Part shown: one piece after another, positions 1-7,067 of the stretch | Numbering within the stretch: position 1 is the stretch's first letter | Layout: each line of letters starts with the position of its first letter | NCBI GenBank assembly: GCA_934178555.1 | Contig: CAKPQL010000023.1 | Coordinates: 1-11,948 of the forward strand | Direction: 5' to 3' | Source: an uncultured Clostridia bacterium | GTDB taxonomy: Bacteria > Bacillota > Clostridia > TANB77 > CAG-508 | DNA length: 11,948 nt | Position numbers and translations under genes: made by a program | Notes under the pieces: generated by a model | What the model saw: only the letters and a program-made list of their open reading frames with translations | What the model was told of the DNA's origin: nothing | Database searches by the model: none

Positions 1-74
1 AATCGTTATTTGCAATATAGGTGCTCAAAGTATTTATTTTAAATAATTTGTGACAAATGATTGACTAACCTACA
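1..74 (+). mobile_element. Terminal remnant of a diverged IS481-type element (transposase 3' end plus terminal repeat)
   Basis: Positions 49-74 match the reverse complement of the terminal repeat of the IS at 8113-9221 at 24 of 26 bases (mismatches at 56 and 72). Homology continues inward: bases 5-48 resemble the stretch between the transposase stop and the tip of that IS. A TAG at 18-20 follows codons reading S-L-F-A-I, comparable to the V-I-A-I end of the transposase at 8169-9146. I read this as the last codons of a related transposase, pointing right, with its tip at about 74. The rest of the element lies outside the window. Base differences show it is a different, older copy. Confidence 0.72.
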
Positions 75-99
75 AATACATGCAAAATATTTGAAATAA

Positions 100-128
100 T
101 TGACTAAAGATGTAGATAATGTTATAAT
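100..128 (+). promoter_or_regulatory. Sigma-A promoter of the GH9 gene
   Basis: TTGACT (100-105), a 17-base spacer and a perfect TATAAT (123-128) lie about 50 bases upstream of the GH9 start. The promoter begins 26 bases past the tip of the IS remnant, so the present upstream region may have been set by that insertion. A second TTGACT at 61-66 inside the IS tip has no good -10 partner. Confidence 0.8.
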
Positions 129-171
129 AAAATTGTTAACATAACACAAATGATAAGATTAAAAATATAAT

Positions 172-176
172 GGAGG
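172..176 (+). promoter_or_regulatory. Ribosome binding site that fixes the GH9 start
   Basis: GGAGG at 172-176 is five bases before ATG 182. An earlier in-frame ATG at 170 overlaps this site and has no site of its own, so 182 is the start. Confidence 0.85.
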
Positions 177-181
177 TTTTT

Positions 182-2077
182 ATGAAATTCAAAAAATTAT
201 ATTACAAAATTTTAGCATTTGTGCTTTTTTTATGTACAATATTTAATTCGATTACGACAGTAAAAGCTACATCAACAAATGAATATAACTATGCAGAAGC
301 TTTACAATTATCTTTATATTTTTATGATGCGAATAGGTGTGGAAATGGAATTACAGATGCAGCAATTACATGGAGAAAAAATTGCCATACATATGATGCA
401 GCTTTAAGTTTAGATACGCAAAATACAAATTTACCACAAGATTTTATAAATAAGTACAAAAATATACTAGATCCAGATGGAGATGGAAAAATAGATGTGA
501 GTGGTGGATTCCATGATGCAGGAGATCATATAAAATGTGCTCAAACAGCAGGTTTTTCACTTGCAACATTAAACCTAGGATTATATGAATTTCCAACTGC
601 ATATACAGATACGAATACTCTAACTCATCTACAAGGAATTTTAAGAGAATTTTGTGATTATATAATGAAATGCACATATATAAATGAGAATGGAGAAACC
701 ATTGCTTTTTGTTACCAAGTAGGAGATGCGAATGACCATAATTATTGGGAAGCACCAGAAGTTCAAAACATAAAAAGACCTGCCTTTTTTTCATACGAGG
801 GAAACTATGGAACAGAGCAAGCAATGCAATGTGCAGCAGGTCTTGCTGCAACAGCAGTTAATTTAAAAGATATTGATAGTGAATATGCTGACAAATGTTT
901 AAAATATGCTAAATCCTTATATAACTTTGGAATGAAATATAAAGGAAGTACTTCTTATCATGACGGATATTTTTATGCATCTACTAATGGATATGAGGAC
1001 GATATTGCTTGGGCACAAGCTTGGATGTATTTGGCAACAGGAGAAACAAGTTATTTAGAACAGGCTAAAAATGCAAATATAAATGACGGATGGATTCATT
1101 GCTGGGATAAAGTTTGGGGCGGATATGTGGCTTTAATGGCAGATATAACGAAAGAACAAAAATATGTTGATATATTATCTCAAAATATTGAAAATTTAAT
1201 GAATTCATATAGAACACCTGCTGGATTCATATGTATAGGAGATTGGGGAAGTGCTAGAAATAATTCAGCATGGCAAATGTATGCGTTAATTTATACTAAA
1301 GTAACAAAAAATGAAAAATATTTACAAGAATGTGAAAAACAAATGAAATATATTTTAGGAAATAACCCAATGCAAAGAAGTTATTTAATTGGTTATTCTG
1401 ATAATTATGCAAAATATCCACATCATAGAGGAATATCAGTACAAAATTCTAATGTAGAATTAATTGGAGCATTAGTAGGAGGACCTAACTCAAATGATTA
1501 TCATAACGATTCTCAAGATGATTATACACAAAATGAAGTAGCACTAGATTATAACGCACCATTTGTAACAGCTGCTGCTGGATTATATAGTTTATTAGGA
1601 AAATCTAAAGGAAATGCAGCTGTAACAATAAATAGAACAGAAATAAATTCAAATTATTATAAAGATACAAAATTACCAGAAACAGATTTAGATTTTTCTA
1701 CAAATTATAAAATTAGAGATAATAAAATTTATGCAATACCAAACAAAACTACAATAAACAAGTTTATAGATAATATAAATACGGAACTTACAATAGAATT
1801 GTACAATAATAATGTGAAAGTTGAAAATAAAGCTGAATTAATAAAAACCAATATGAAAGCAAAAATAGGTAATGAAACTTATGTTTTAATTGTATCTGGA
1901 GATTTAGATGGAAATGGCAAAATAACAATAACAGATTTAGTTAGAGCAAAATTGTATAGTGTTCATTTAATAAATTTAAGTGAAGTTGAGAAAATTGCAG
2001 CAGATATAAATTATAATAATGAAATAACAATAACAGATGTTGTAAATATAAATTTAATGGTTGTGGGAATAATATAA
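182..2077 (+). CDS. Secreted glycoside hydrolase family 9 endoglucanase with C-terminal dockerin
   Basis: Predicted 631-residue secreted beta-1,4-glucanase (cellulase) that should hydrolyse cellulose or related glucans outside the cell. Residues 1-29 form a signal peptide (KFKK, hydrophobic core, cleavage after VKA). The GH9 (alpha/alpha)6 domain spans about 34-478. It has the DAGD motif at 112-115, whose two Asp are the usual general-base residues, the PHHR motif at 413-416, and Glu452 in NEVALDYNA, the expected proton donor. Residues about 480-572 form an unassigned beta-rich linker module. Residues 573-631 are a type I dockerin with two calcium loops: D574/D576/N578/T582/D585 and D608/N610/N612/T616/D619. 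The second loop has Asn at position 3 and lacks the usual Gly at position 6. The dockerin implies docking to a cohesin, but no cohesin gene is in the window. It is transcribed alone from 100-128. Confidence 0.95.
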   Translation: MKFKKLYYKILAFVLFLCTIFNSITTVKATSTNEYNYAEALQLSLYFYDANRCGNGITDAAITWRKNCHTYDAALSLDTQNTNLPQDFINKYKNILDPDGDGKIDVSGGFHDAGDHIKCAQTAGFSLATLNLGLYEFPTAYTDTNTLTHLQGILREFCDYIMKCTYINENGETIAFCYQVGDANDHNYWEAPEVQNIKRPAFFSYEGNYGTEQAMQCAAGLAATAVNLKDIDSEYADKCLKYAKSLYNFGMKYKGSTSYHDGYFYASTNGYEDDIAWAQAWMYLATGETSYLEQAKNANINDGWIHCWDKVWGGYVALMADITKEQKYVDILSQNIENLMNSYRTPAGFICIGDWGSARNNSAWQMYALIYTKVTKNEKYLQECEKQMKYILGNNPMQRSYLIGYSDNYAKYPHHRGISVQNSNVELIGALVGGPNSNDYHNDSQDDYTQNEVALDYNAPFVTAAAGLYSLLGKSKGNAAVTINRTEINSNYYKDTKLPETDLDFSTNYKIRDNKIYAIPNKTTINKFIDNINTELTIELYNNNVKVENKAELIKTNMKAKIGNETYVLIVSGDLDGNGKITITDLVRAKLYSVHLINLSEVEKIAADINYNNEITITDVVNINLMVVGII

Positions 2078-2125
2078 AAAAAGATGGCATATGAGCTATG
2101 TTTAGTTCGTATGCTATTTTTTTTT
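2078..2125. terminator. Bidirectional intrinsic terminator
   Basis: A long, nearly continuous stem links the A-run and GGCATATGAGCT on the left with AGTTCGTATGCT and the T-run on the right; the loop is ATGTTT. It has U-tracts in both directions and sits between the convergent GH9 gene (stop 2077) and the GGDEF gene (stop 2127), so it can serve both. Confidence 0.88.
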
Positions 2126-2126
2126 C

Positions 2127-3608
2127 TTATCTTTCTTCAGTAAAAATATTTGCATCTTGGCTTGGAAATTGTTCATGTATAACTTGACTTAAAGTTTTAA
2201 AAATCTTTATAACAAATTTTTGTTTATTTTTCATCGAATATGGGTTATCGCTATTTTTTATATAACAATTTATACTATCGTTAAGAGATAACTGTAAAGG
2301 TAAAATAGTTTCTTTACTGCTAATTTTATTTAATTTGTATTGTTCCTTTTGAATTTTACAATCTTTTTGCAATTGAGAGATTGTCTGACTAATTTCAGAA
2401 GAATTACATGTACGACTAGAAGTAATTAAATTTAAAATTCTTTGATTTAACATAGCATTTTGCATAAATTTATTTATTCTATTATCTGAAATTGCAGAAT
2501 CTGCATTTTCAATTAGTAAAAGACCACAATTTCCTGTACTAGCAAAATATTTACTATGAGAATTTTCAGATTTAATTTGTGATACTAATTTTTTATATAA
2601 TTCACAAATTTTTTCGTCTGTTTTGTTATGCCCAATTATATCATTAGATAGTTTTAAATGTGCTAGGTCAAATAACCTAACTGAAATTCTATTATTGTTA
2701 TTTTCTTCAAATAAAGGCAAAACAGAAGTATCAAAAAATTTTTTAGAACATTCTCCGGTTAATGGGTCAGTAATTAAAAATTTAAAAAGTTTATTAAACT
2801 TGATACTATCGGGTACTTTTTCGTTTTCTTTATTAGTTATGTAATTATGGATTTGACTAGCAAGCTCAGGTTGGATTGTTAAATGTTGTTCTTCAAAGTC
2901 TGTTTCTGGCAAAGTAGAATTTAATCTTTCCATAAAAAATAACATATTTTTGTCTGGACTTTCTAGGTTATGAACTACAATGTCGATGATACTATGTTTA
3001 AGAAGAGAGTAATAATCTTTGGGTAATGAGTCTTGTTCAAGTCTATAGTAAGAAAAATAATTAGAAAGACCATGGTAAATAGTATCTGATAACAACTCGT
3101 CATAGCTTTTAAATTTGTTTTTATCATTAATTTTCTTTTTTCTTGTTACATCTAATTCAGTATGAAAATACATATCATCAAATTCAGGATAAAAGGAAGA
3201 GTCTACAGAACTTGTTGTTATTGTTAATCCATAATTTTTTTCATTATTATTTTGTAAAATAGGATTGACTGTATCAAAAATCTTATCCATATCATACTTA
3301 TGGGCATCAGGAGTTAAGAAACAAAATTCATCTCCTGCAATTCTTGCAATTATTGTATTTTTTGGAAGAGAATCTTTAATTGATTTTAAAGATTCTTTAA
3401 CTGCTGTGTCACCAGCCTGATAAGAATATTGTTTGTTTATTTGACTAAGCTTGTTAAAATCTCCAAAAGTGAAGCAAATTAATTTATCTAGATTAGATTT
3501 ATATAGGCTATAAAGAATACTATTAAAATATTGTTTAGAAAAAACTCCAAGGTCTTGAAGCTTTGAATCATATACAAATTCGTTTAAATATTCTATATCT
3601 GAATACAT
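2127..3608 (-). CDS. Tandem GGDEF protein, possible c-di-GMP synthase with a degenerate second domain
   Basis: Predicted 493-residue cytoplasmic protein with no signal peptide or membrane segment. The first GGDEF-like domain covers about 40-150. GDFNKLSQIN (49-58) stands where diguanylate cyclases carry DIDxFKxIN, and AGDEF (91-95) replaces the signature GGDEF. AGDEF variants can be active in other proteins, so activity is possible but unproven. Residues 150-270 are mainly helical linker. A second GGDEF-like fold starts at TDPLTGECSKKFFD (280-293), with RLFDLAHLKLSND (311-323). Its signature position reads STGNCG (357-362), so it should be catalytically dead and perhaps regulatory. The start follows AAAGGGA with good spacing. 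The gene is 17 bases downstream of htpX on the same strand, so it is probably the last gene of the lemA-htpX operon. Confidence 0.75.
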   Translation of the reverse strand: MYSDIEYLNEFVYDSKLQDLGVFSKQYFNSILYSLYKSNLDKLICFTFGDFNKLSQINKQYSYQAGDTAVKESLKSIKDSLPKNTIIARIAGDEFCFLTPDAHKYDMDKIFDTVNPILQNNNEKNYGLTITTSSVDSSFYPEFDDMYFHTELDVTRKKKINDKNKFKSYDELLSDTIYHGLSNYFSYYRLEQDSLPKDYYSLLKHSIIDIVVHNLESPDKNMLFFMERLNSTLPETDFEEQHLTIQPELASQIHNYITNKENEKVPDSIKFNKLFKFLITDPLTGECSKKFFDTSVLPLFEENNNNRISVRLFDLAHLKLSNDIIGHNKTDEKICELYKKLVSQIKSENSHSKYFASTGNCGLLLIENADSAISDNRINKFMQNAMLNQRILNLITSSRTCNSSEISQTISQLQKDCKIQKEQYKLNKISSKETILPLQLSLNDSINCYIKNSDNPYSMKNKQKFVIKIFKTLSQVIHEQFPSQDANIFTEER

Positions 3609-3625
3609 AATTAATCCCTTTCTTA

Positions 3626-4507
3626 TTATTTCAAATTTTTGATAGCTTCAATTCTATCTGAAATTGGGGGATGGGTTGAAAAGAGGCTACTTGTTTTTTT
3701 CTTTTTATCCTTTAAAGGACATACAATATACATATGTGCCGTAGAGGAATTAGCTACTTCTAATTCTTCTGTGTCAGCATCTAATTTTTCAAGTGCTGAT
3801 ATTAGTCCATCAGGATTTCTTGTAAATTCTATTGCTGTAGCATCTGCCAAATATTCCCTTCTTCTTGATATTGCAAGTTGCATTAATTGACCAAATATTG
3901 GTGCAAAAATAAGTAGAATAAATCCTATAAGCATTAAAATTCCATTTCCTTTATTATTATCTTTTTTATTGGAATGAAAAATCCATCTAGAAAACATATC
4001 AGATAGCATAACTATTAATCCCAACATAACAGTCACAACAGCAGATAATCTTATATCATAATTTTTTATATGTGCCATTTCGTGAGCTAGAACACCTTCT
4101 AATTCATAATAATTTAATTTGTCTAACAATCCAGTAGTGACACAGATAACAGAAATTTCAGGATTTCTACCAGTTGCAAATGCATTAGGTTGGGAATCTT
4201 CTACAACATATAATTTAGGTTTGTATGTAAAGCCAGCAGATATCATAAGAGTATCTAATATATTCACCAATTTTTGATCTTCTTCATGTGTTGCTGGTCT
4301 TGCATGGTTCATAGATAATATAATTTTGTCTGAATTATAATAAGTAATGTATGCAGAAATTATAGAAAATATTAATGCAAATACAATGGAAAAAATTCCT
4401 AAGTCAAATGCCATACATACAAAATATATTATAAGAGTAACCATTAAAATAAATCCACAAACTATAATACCAGTTTTTATTTTATTTTTTTTAATATCTT
4501 CGTACAT
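3626..4507 (-). CDS. htpX: HtpX-like membrane zinc metalloprotease (M48)
   Basis: Predicted 293-residue integral membrane protease for quality control of membrane proteins. The zinc site HEMAH is at residues 132-136 (His132, Glu133, His136), and Glu208 in RRREYLADA is the expected third ligand. Two transmembrane segments precede the active site (about 11-33 and 37-58) and two follow it (about 156-178 and 190-210). The C-terminal region has the STHPPISDRI motif usual for the family. ATG 4507 is chosen because AAGGAGA lies six bases upstream; a longer frame to 4537 would start inside the hairpin region without a ribosome site. It lies between lemA and the GGDEF gene, a common lemA-htpX pairing. 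Confidence 0.93.
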   Translation of the reverse strand: MYEDIKKNKIKTGIIVCGFILMVTLIIYFVCMAFDLGIFSIVFALIFSIISAYITYYNSDKIILSMNHARPATHEEDQKLVNILDTLMISAGFTYKPKLYVVEDSQPNAFATGRNPEISVICVTTGLLDKLNYYELEGVLAHEMAHIKNYDIRLSAVVTVMLGLIVMLSDMFSRWIFHSNKKDNNKGNGILMLIGFILLIFAPIFGQLMQLAISRRREYLADATAIEFTRNPDGLISALEKLDADTEELEVANSSTAHMYIVCPLKDKKKKTSSLFSTHPPISDRIEAIKNLK

Positions 4508-4513
4508 ATAAAA

Positions 4514-4520
4514 TCTCCTT
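4514..4520 (-). promoter_or_regulatory. Ribosome binding site that fixes the htpX start
   Basis: The minus strand reads AAGGAGA, six bases before ATG 4507. It lies just outside the 4525-4554 hairpin, so it stays accessible when the hairpin forms. Confidence 0.8.
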
Positions 4521-4524
4521 AATG

Positions 4525-4554
4525 TTAAAGGTTGCAAAAAATTGCAACCTTTAA
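4525..4554 (-). promoter_or_regulatory. Perfect 13-bp hairpin between lemA and htpX
   Basis: Arms 4525-4537 and 4542-4554 are exact inverted repeats (TTAAAGGTTGCAA) around a four-base loop. In the operon transcript the hairpin lies 16 bases after the lemA stop and just before the htpX ribosome site. There is no U-tract after it on the minus strand, so it is not a classic terminator. A processing or 3'-end stabilising element that sets the lemA:htpX ratio is a reasonable inference. Confidence 0.75.
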
Positions 4555-4570
4555 TAGTAAATACTATAAA

Positions 4571-5125
4571 TTATTTATTAAAATCTACTTTTACGTTCTT
4601 TCTTGCTTCTTCACTATCTACTTTAAATAATTCTTCTTGTTTAAATCTAAAAATACTAGCAACAATGTTAGAAGGTACAACTTCTAATTTTGTGTTATAT
4701 CTTGTTACAGTATCATTATAGAATTGACGAGAAGCAGAAATTTTATTTTCTGTTGCTCTTAATTCTTCTTGTAATTCTGAGAAATTTTGACTAGCTTTCA
4801 AATCAGGATAGTTTTCAGAAACTGCCATAATTGTTTTTAAAGCACCAGATAATTGATTATCTAATTCAGCTTTTTCATGTACTGTGCTAGCATTTGCCCA
4901 AGATGTTCTAAGAGCAGTAACTTTTTCTAAAACATCGCTTTCATGTTGCATATAACCTTTTACAGATTCAACTAAATTAGGAATTAAATCAAATCTTCTT
5001 TGAAGTTGAACATCAATTTGACTCCAAGAATTTTTTACTCTTTGTCTTAATGTAACTAAGCTATTGTAAATTGAAATTATAGCTAAAATTAAAACTACAA
5101 TAATACCAATAATAATATATGCCAT
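4571..5125 (-). CDS. lemA: LemA family membrane-anchored protein
   Basis: Predicted 184-residue protein with one N-terminal transmembrane segment (about 2-20) followed by a long helical domain. The family core is clear: YNSLVTLRQRVKNSWSQ, then VQLQRRFDLIPNLVESVKGY and HE. LemA proteins have an N-out single membrane helix and a helical-bundle domain; their biochemical role is not settled, but they are often paired with HtpX. ATG 5125 is chosen because GGAGG lies eight bases upstream and because the length fits the family. A frame extending to 5380 would read through the promoter and the antisense of tRNA-Leu. It is the first gene of a leftward operon with htpX and the GGDEF gene. Confidence 0.94.
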   Translation of the reverse strand: MAYIIIGIIVVLILAIISIYNSLVTLRQRVKNSWSQIDVQLQRRFDLIPNLVESVKGYMQHESDVLEKVTALRTSWANASTVHEKAELDNQLSGALKTIMAVSENYPDLKASQNFSELQEELRATENKISASRQFYNDTVTRYNTKLEVVPSNIVASIFRFKQEELFKVDSEEARKNVKVDFNK

Positions 5126-5133
5126 ACTATTTT

Positions 5134-5140
5134 CCTCCTT
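5134..5140 (-). promoter_or_regulatory. Ribosome binding site that fixes the lemA start
   Basis: AAGGAGG on the minus strand, eight bases before ATG 5125; the in-frame codons upstream have no comparable site. Confidence 0.8.
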
Positions 5141-5157
5141 ATAAAAAATATATATGA

Positions 5158-5186
5158 AGTATAGCATAAAACAAATATATTTGCAA
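5158..5186 (-). promoter_or_regulatory. Promoter of the lemA-htpX-GGDEF operon
   Basis: On the minus strand, TTGCAA (5181-5186), a 17-base spacer and TATACT (5158-5163) lie about 33 bases before the lemA start. Confidence 0.68.
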
Positions 5187-5239
5187 TACGTAATAAAGCA
5201 AACGTAAAGTAAAAAATACAAAAAATATAAAATTAGGTA

Positions 5240-5269
5240 TTGACAAATCGCTAAATAGAGTAGTATAAT
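5240..5269 (+). promoter_or_regulatory. Promoter of tRNA-Leu
   Basis: Perfect TTGACA (5240-5245), an 18-base spacer and perfect TATAAT (5264-5269), 22 bases before the mature tRNA 5' end. Confidence 0.85.
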
Positions 5270-5291
5270 ACAAAATGTCAGTTCAATAAAT

Positions 5292-5379
5292 GCAGATGTG
5301 GCGGAACTGGCAGACGCACAGGACTTAAAATCCTGCGGTTGAATAAACCGTGCCGGTTCGATTCCGGCCATCTGCACCA
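5292..5379 (+). tRNA. tRNA-Leu (anticodon UAA)
   Basis: The acceptor stem GCAGATG (5292-5298) pairs with CATCTGC (5369-5375); the discriminator is A and CCA is encoded at 5377-5379. The anticodon stem CAGGA/TCCTG encloses CTTAAAA, giving anticodon TAA at 5326-5328, which reads UUA. The long variable arm (CGGTT/AACCG) marks a class II tRNA, as expected for leucine. The T loop reads TTCGATT. The gene borders the integrase remnant to its right and is a likely integration target. Confidence 0.97.
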
Positions 5380-5383
5380 TAAG

Positions 5384-5422
5384 AGCACCAAGCTTTTCGT
5401 AAGATATGACTTGGTGCTTTTA
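5384..5422 (+). terminator. Intrinsic terminator of tRNA-Leu
   Basis: AGCACCAAG (5384-5392) pairs exactly with CTTGGTGCT (5410-5418), followed by a short T-run. It starts five bases after the encoded CCA. Confidence 0.85.
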
Positions 5423-5441
5423 TAATAAAAATTGATAGAAT

Positions 5442-5465
5442 TTTCTAACAAATTTCTAACAATTT
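5442..5465. repeat. Tandem TTTCTAACAA direct repeats beside the integrase remnant
   Basis: TTTCTAACAA occurs at 5442-5451 and again at 5453-5462, 11 bases apart, or about one helical turn. They lie between tRNA-Leu and the recombinase remnant. Phased short repeats here could be recombinase binding sites near the attachment site; this is inference from position only. Confidence 0.4.
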
Positions 5466-5476
5466 GAAATATTTAT

Positions 5477-6352
5477 CTAATTAGATGTATTAGAGTCCAG
5501 ATTTAATATATCTTTTTTATTATGTAAGAAAAATCTTTGATTTTTCTGGAATAACAAGGTTAAGTTTCCTTGGTCTGTGCCGATTGCGGAGCAATCGTGT
5601 ACATCGACGAAGCCACTTTTCTTATTGCCATTAAAACTTAATGCATTTTCAATTGCTGTAGCAGATTTAATCTTTGTACTCGAATCTAGATGTGCATATC
5701 TTTCTGTTGTTTTAGAACTAGAATGTCCTAGCCAATCTTGTATTTCTCTTAAAGATATTCCTTTTTTCAAAAGCAGTGTTGCAAAACTATGTCTTAAATC
5801 GTGAAACCTTATTTTTCTTAAATCATTCTTTTTTAGAATTTCTTTAAATTTATGACTTACATAGTCAGGTTTTCTTAAATTACCTATTTCATCTACACAA
5901 ACGAAATCTTTAAATTGTTTATTATAACTCTCTTTAAATATAGACATATAGCATTCTTGCATTTTTCTAGTATATAGTAAGAGTTCTTCAATTTCTTTAT
6001 CTGGATCAAGATAAGTGTCATTTTCTATTTGGAAATCTCTAATAAATTCTCCTTCAGAAGATACTGAAAATTTATTGCAAACCCAATGTATAAATTTATC
6101 AACTGTTTTTTGAAATGTATTTATAACTTTTCGTAAAAAGCTATTTTCTTTTTCCAACTGATAGATTTCATCTTCATATTTGTTTTCAACTTTTCGTATT
6201 TCTTCTTTAAGTTTAACAGAATAGTCTTTTTCCATATTTTCGCATTTTTCTTTTAACTCTCTATTTTCATACATTATAGACTTCTTTTCTTTTTCATATT
6301 TTGAAGCTCTTTCAACAGTATTAACTTGATTTTGTAGTGTTAAATAAAGCAA
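5477..6352 (-). pseudogene. Chimeric remnant: MobV-like relaxase C-terminal part fused to a tyrosine recombinase catalytic half
   Basis: One open frame of 291 codons holds two unrelated pieces. Residues 1-122 are a coiled coil (about 16-75) followed by FIHWVCNKFSVSSEGEF and a YLDPDKEIE ending, which resemble the C-terminal region of MobV/Pre mobilization proteins. Residues about 123-245 are the C-terminal catalytic half of a phage-type integrase: H184xxR187 in FHDLRHSFAT, H210 in WLGHS, and nucleophile Y219 in TTERYAH. The integrase core-binding domain and the first catalytic Arg are missing, and the relaxase N-terminal domain is missing. The only start is a TTG at 6352 without a clear ribosome site. 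I infer a deletion or recombination that joined two genes in frame, probably leaving neither active. The recombinase part lies next to tRNA-Leu, as expected for a tRNA-site element. Confidence 0.75.
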
Positions 6353-6358
6353 AGAAAT

Positions 6359-6682
6359 TTGTTCTTGTTATTCTTTAATAAAGAATATGAAGATTTATTT
6401 GAAGAATATTTAGACAATGTTAGAAGAAATTTTAAAAATAATAATGAAGAATATATTGAATTACAAAAAGAATATCACAAAATTTCAGATGAAAACGAGA
6501 ACTTAATTTGGGTTTTAGAAGGAGATATTAAAGACAGAAATTTATCAAATGATGAATGTTTTGCTCTCTCAAAATTAGTAAAAATTCATTATGATATTCA
6601 CTCAATAGAAGAAAAAGAAATCTTCTTTTTAGGAGGAAAAGAAGCATATTTCTTTTTCAAAAAACTTAGAATTTTAGCATAA
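6359..6682 (+). pseudogene. Small mobile-element protein gene with a damaged 5' end
   Basis: The frame encodes a charged, helical protein of about 100 residues with core EYEDLFEEYLDNV, then a C-terminal EIFFLGGKEAYFFFKKL motif. It resembles small proteins of unassigned function found in Clostridia integrative elements, but I cannot name the family with certainty. The only start is TTG 6359, encoding an odd MFLLFF leader without a ribosome site. The related copy at 11135 begins ATG-GAA-TAT-GAA, so the native start seems to have been lost here near 6380. It abuts the mob-int chimera head to head, with six bases between the two TTG codons. It may be a 5'-truncated pseudogene, or still expressed from the TTG. 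Confidence 0.55.
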
Positions 6683-6689
6683 AAGTATA

Positions 6690-6778
6690 AATTGTCGCAG
6701 GAGTAACTGAAGCTTTTTATGTATTAGCAAGCACTGAATTGCTACTCCCGCACAATTCTTGGATGGGACATTAGTCCC
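6690..6778. other. Structured intergenic region, candidate oriT remnant
   Basis: Imperfect inverted repeats at 6690-6707 (AATTGTCGCAGGAGTAAC) and 6741-6757 enclose a second perfect repeat, TAGCAA (6725-6730) / TTGCTA (6739-6744). A separate GGGAC-ATTA-GTCCC hairpin follows at 6765-6778. It has no open frame. It lies between a small mobile-element gene and the 3' end of a relaxase, where oriT of mobilizable elements is often found. The sequence shows the structures; the oriT role is inference. Confidence 0.45.
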
Positions 6779-6792
6779 AACCCCTACTTTAA

Positions 6793-7017
6793 AAGAAATG
6801 GAGAAAACATAAAAGGATTAAAAACCTTGAAGAAGGTCAGCTTATTTGCTCTGAAATTCAAAAATTAGCCACTAAAATAGATCAACTAAACAAAGATATT
6901 AAACTATGTAATTTTATTGAAAATAGCCCTTTACGAATGAAAGATAATATTAAAGAAATTAGTAAAGAAGAAAATAATAAAGTTAATGTAAAAAATAGAA
7001 ATATAGATTTTAGATAA
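6793..7017 (+). pseudogene. 3' remnant of a relaxase / mobilization gene
   Basis: An open frame of about 74 codons with no start codon or ribosome site, directly after a TAA at 6790-6792. It encodes WRKHKRIKNLEEGQL, then a helical stretch with LNKDIKLCNFIE and a charged tail. This pattern (long amphipathic helix, KDIKLC motif, Lys/Glu-rich end) resembles the C-terminus of relaxases from Clostridia conjugative elements; the assignment rests on that resemblance alone. The relaxase domain and any accessory mob gene are missing, apparently deleted between the oriT-like region and 6793. A terminator follows at 7023. Confidence 0.5.
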
Positions 7018-7022
7018 ACAGC

Positions 7023-7058
7023 AAAAAGGACTCTCCAAAATCATGGAGAATCCTTTTT
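7023..7058. terminator. Bidirectional intrinsic terminator
   Basis: AAAAAGGACTCTCCA pairs with TGGAGAATCCTTTTT with one mismatch around a six-base loop. It has T-runs on both strands and lies between the relaxase remnant (stop 7017) and the leftward genes ending at 7068. Confidence 0.88.
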
Positions 7059-7067
7059 GTTTGCTTT

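Noticed and set aside
46..58. Palindrome ATTTGT-G-ACAAAT as an operator for the GH9 gene
   Set aside because: It lies inside the IS terminal repeat match, so its sequence is explained by the IS; no known operator fits.
444..851. Minus-strand frame of 135 codons inside the GH9 gene
   Set aside because: It overlaps the conserved GH9 coding region, is rich in His and Leu from antisense codons, and has no ribosome site or recognisable domain.
4571..5380. Long form of the lemA frame (269 codons)
   Set aside because: The extra N-terminal part reads through the lemA promoter and antisense to tRNA-Leu; GGAGG and family length fix the start at 5125.
5581..5597. Perfect hairpin CGATTGC-GGA-GCAATCG as a terminator
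   Set aside because: It is inside the open frame of the chimera on the minus strand and is not followed by a T-run on either side.
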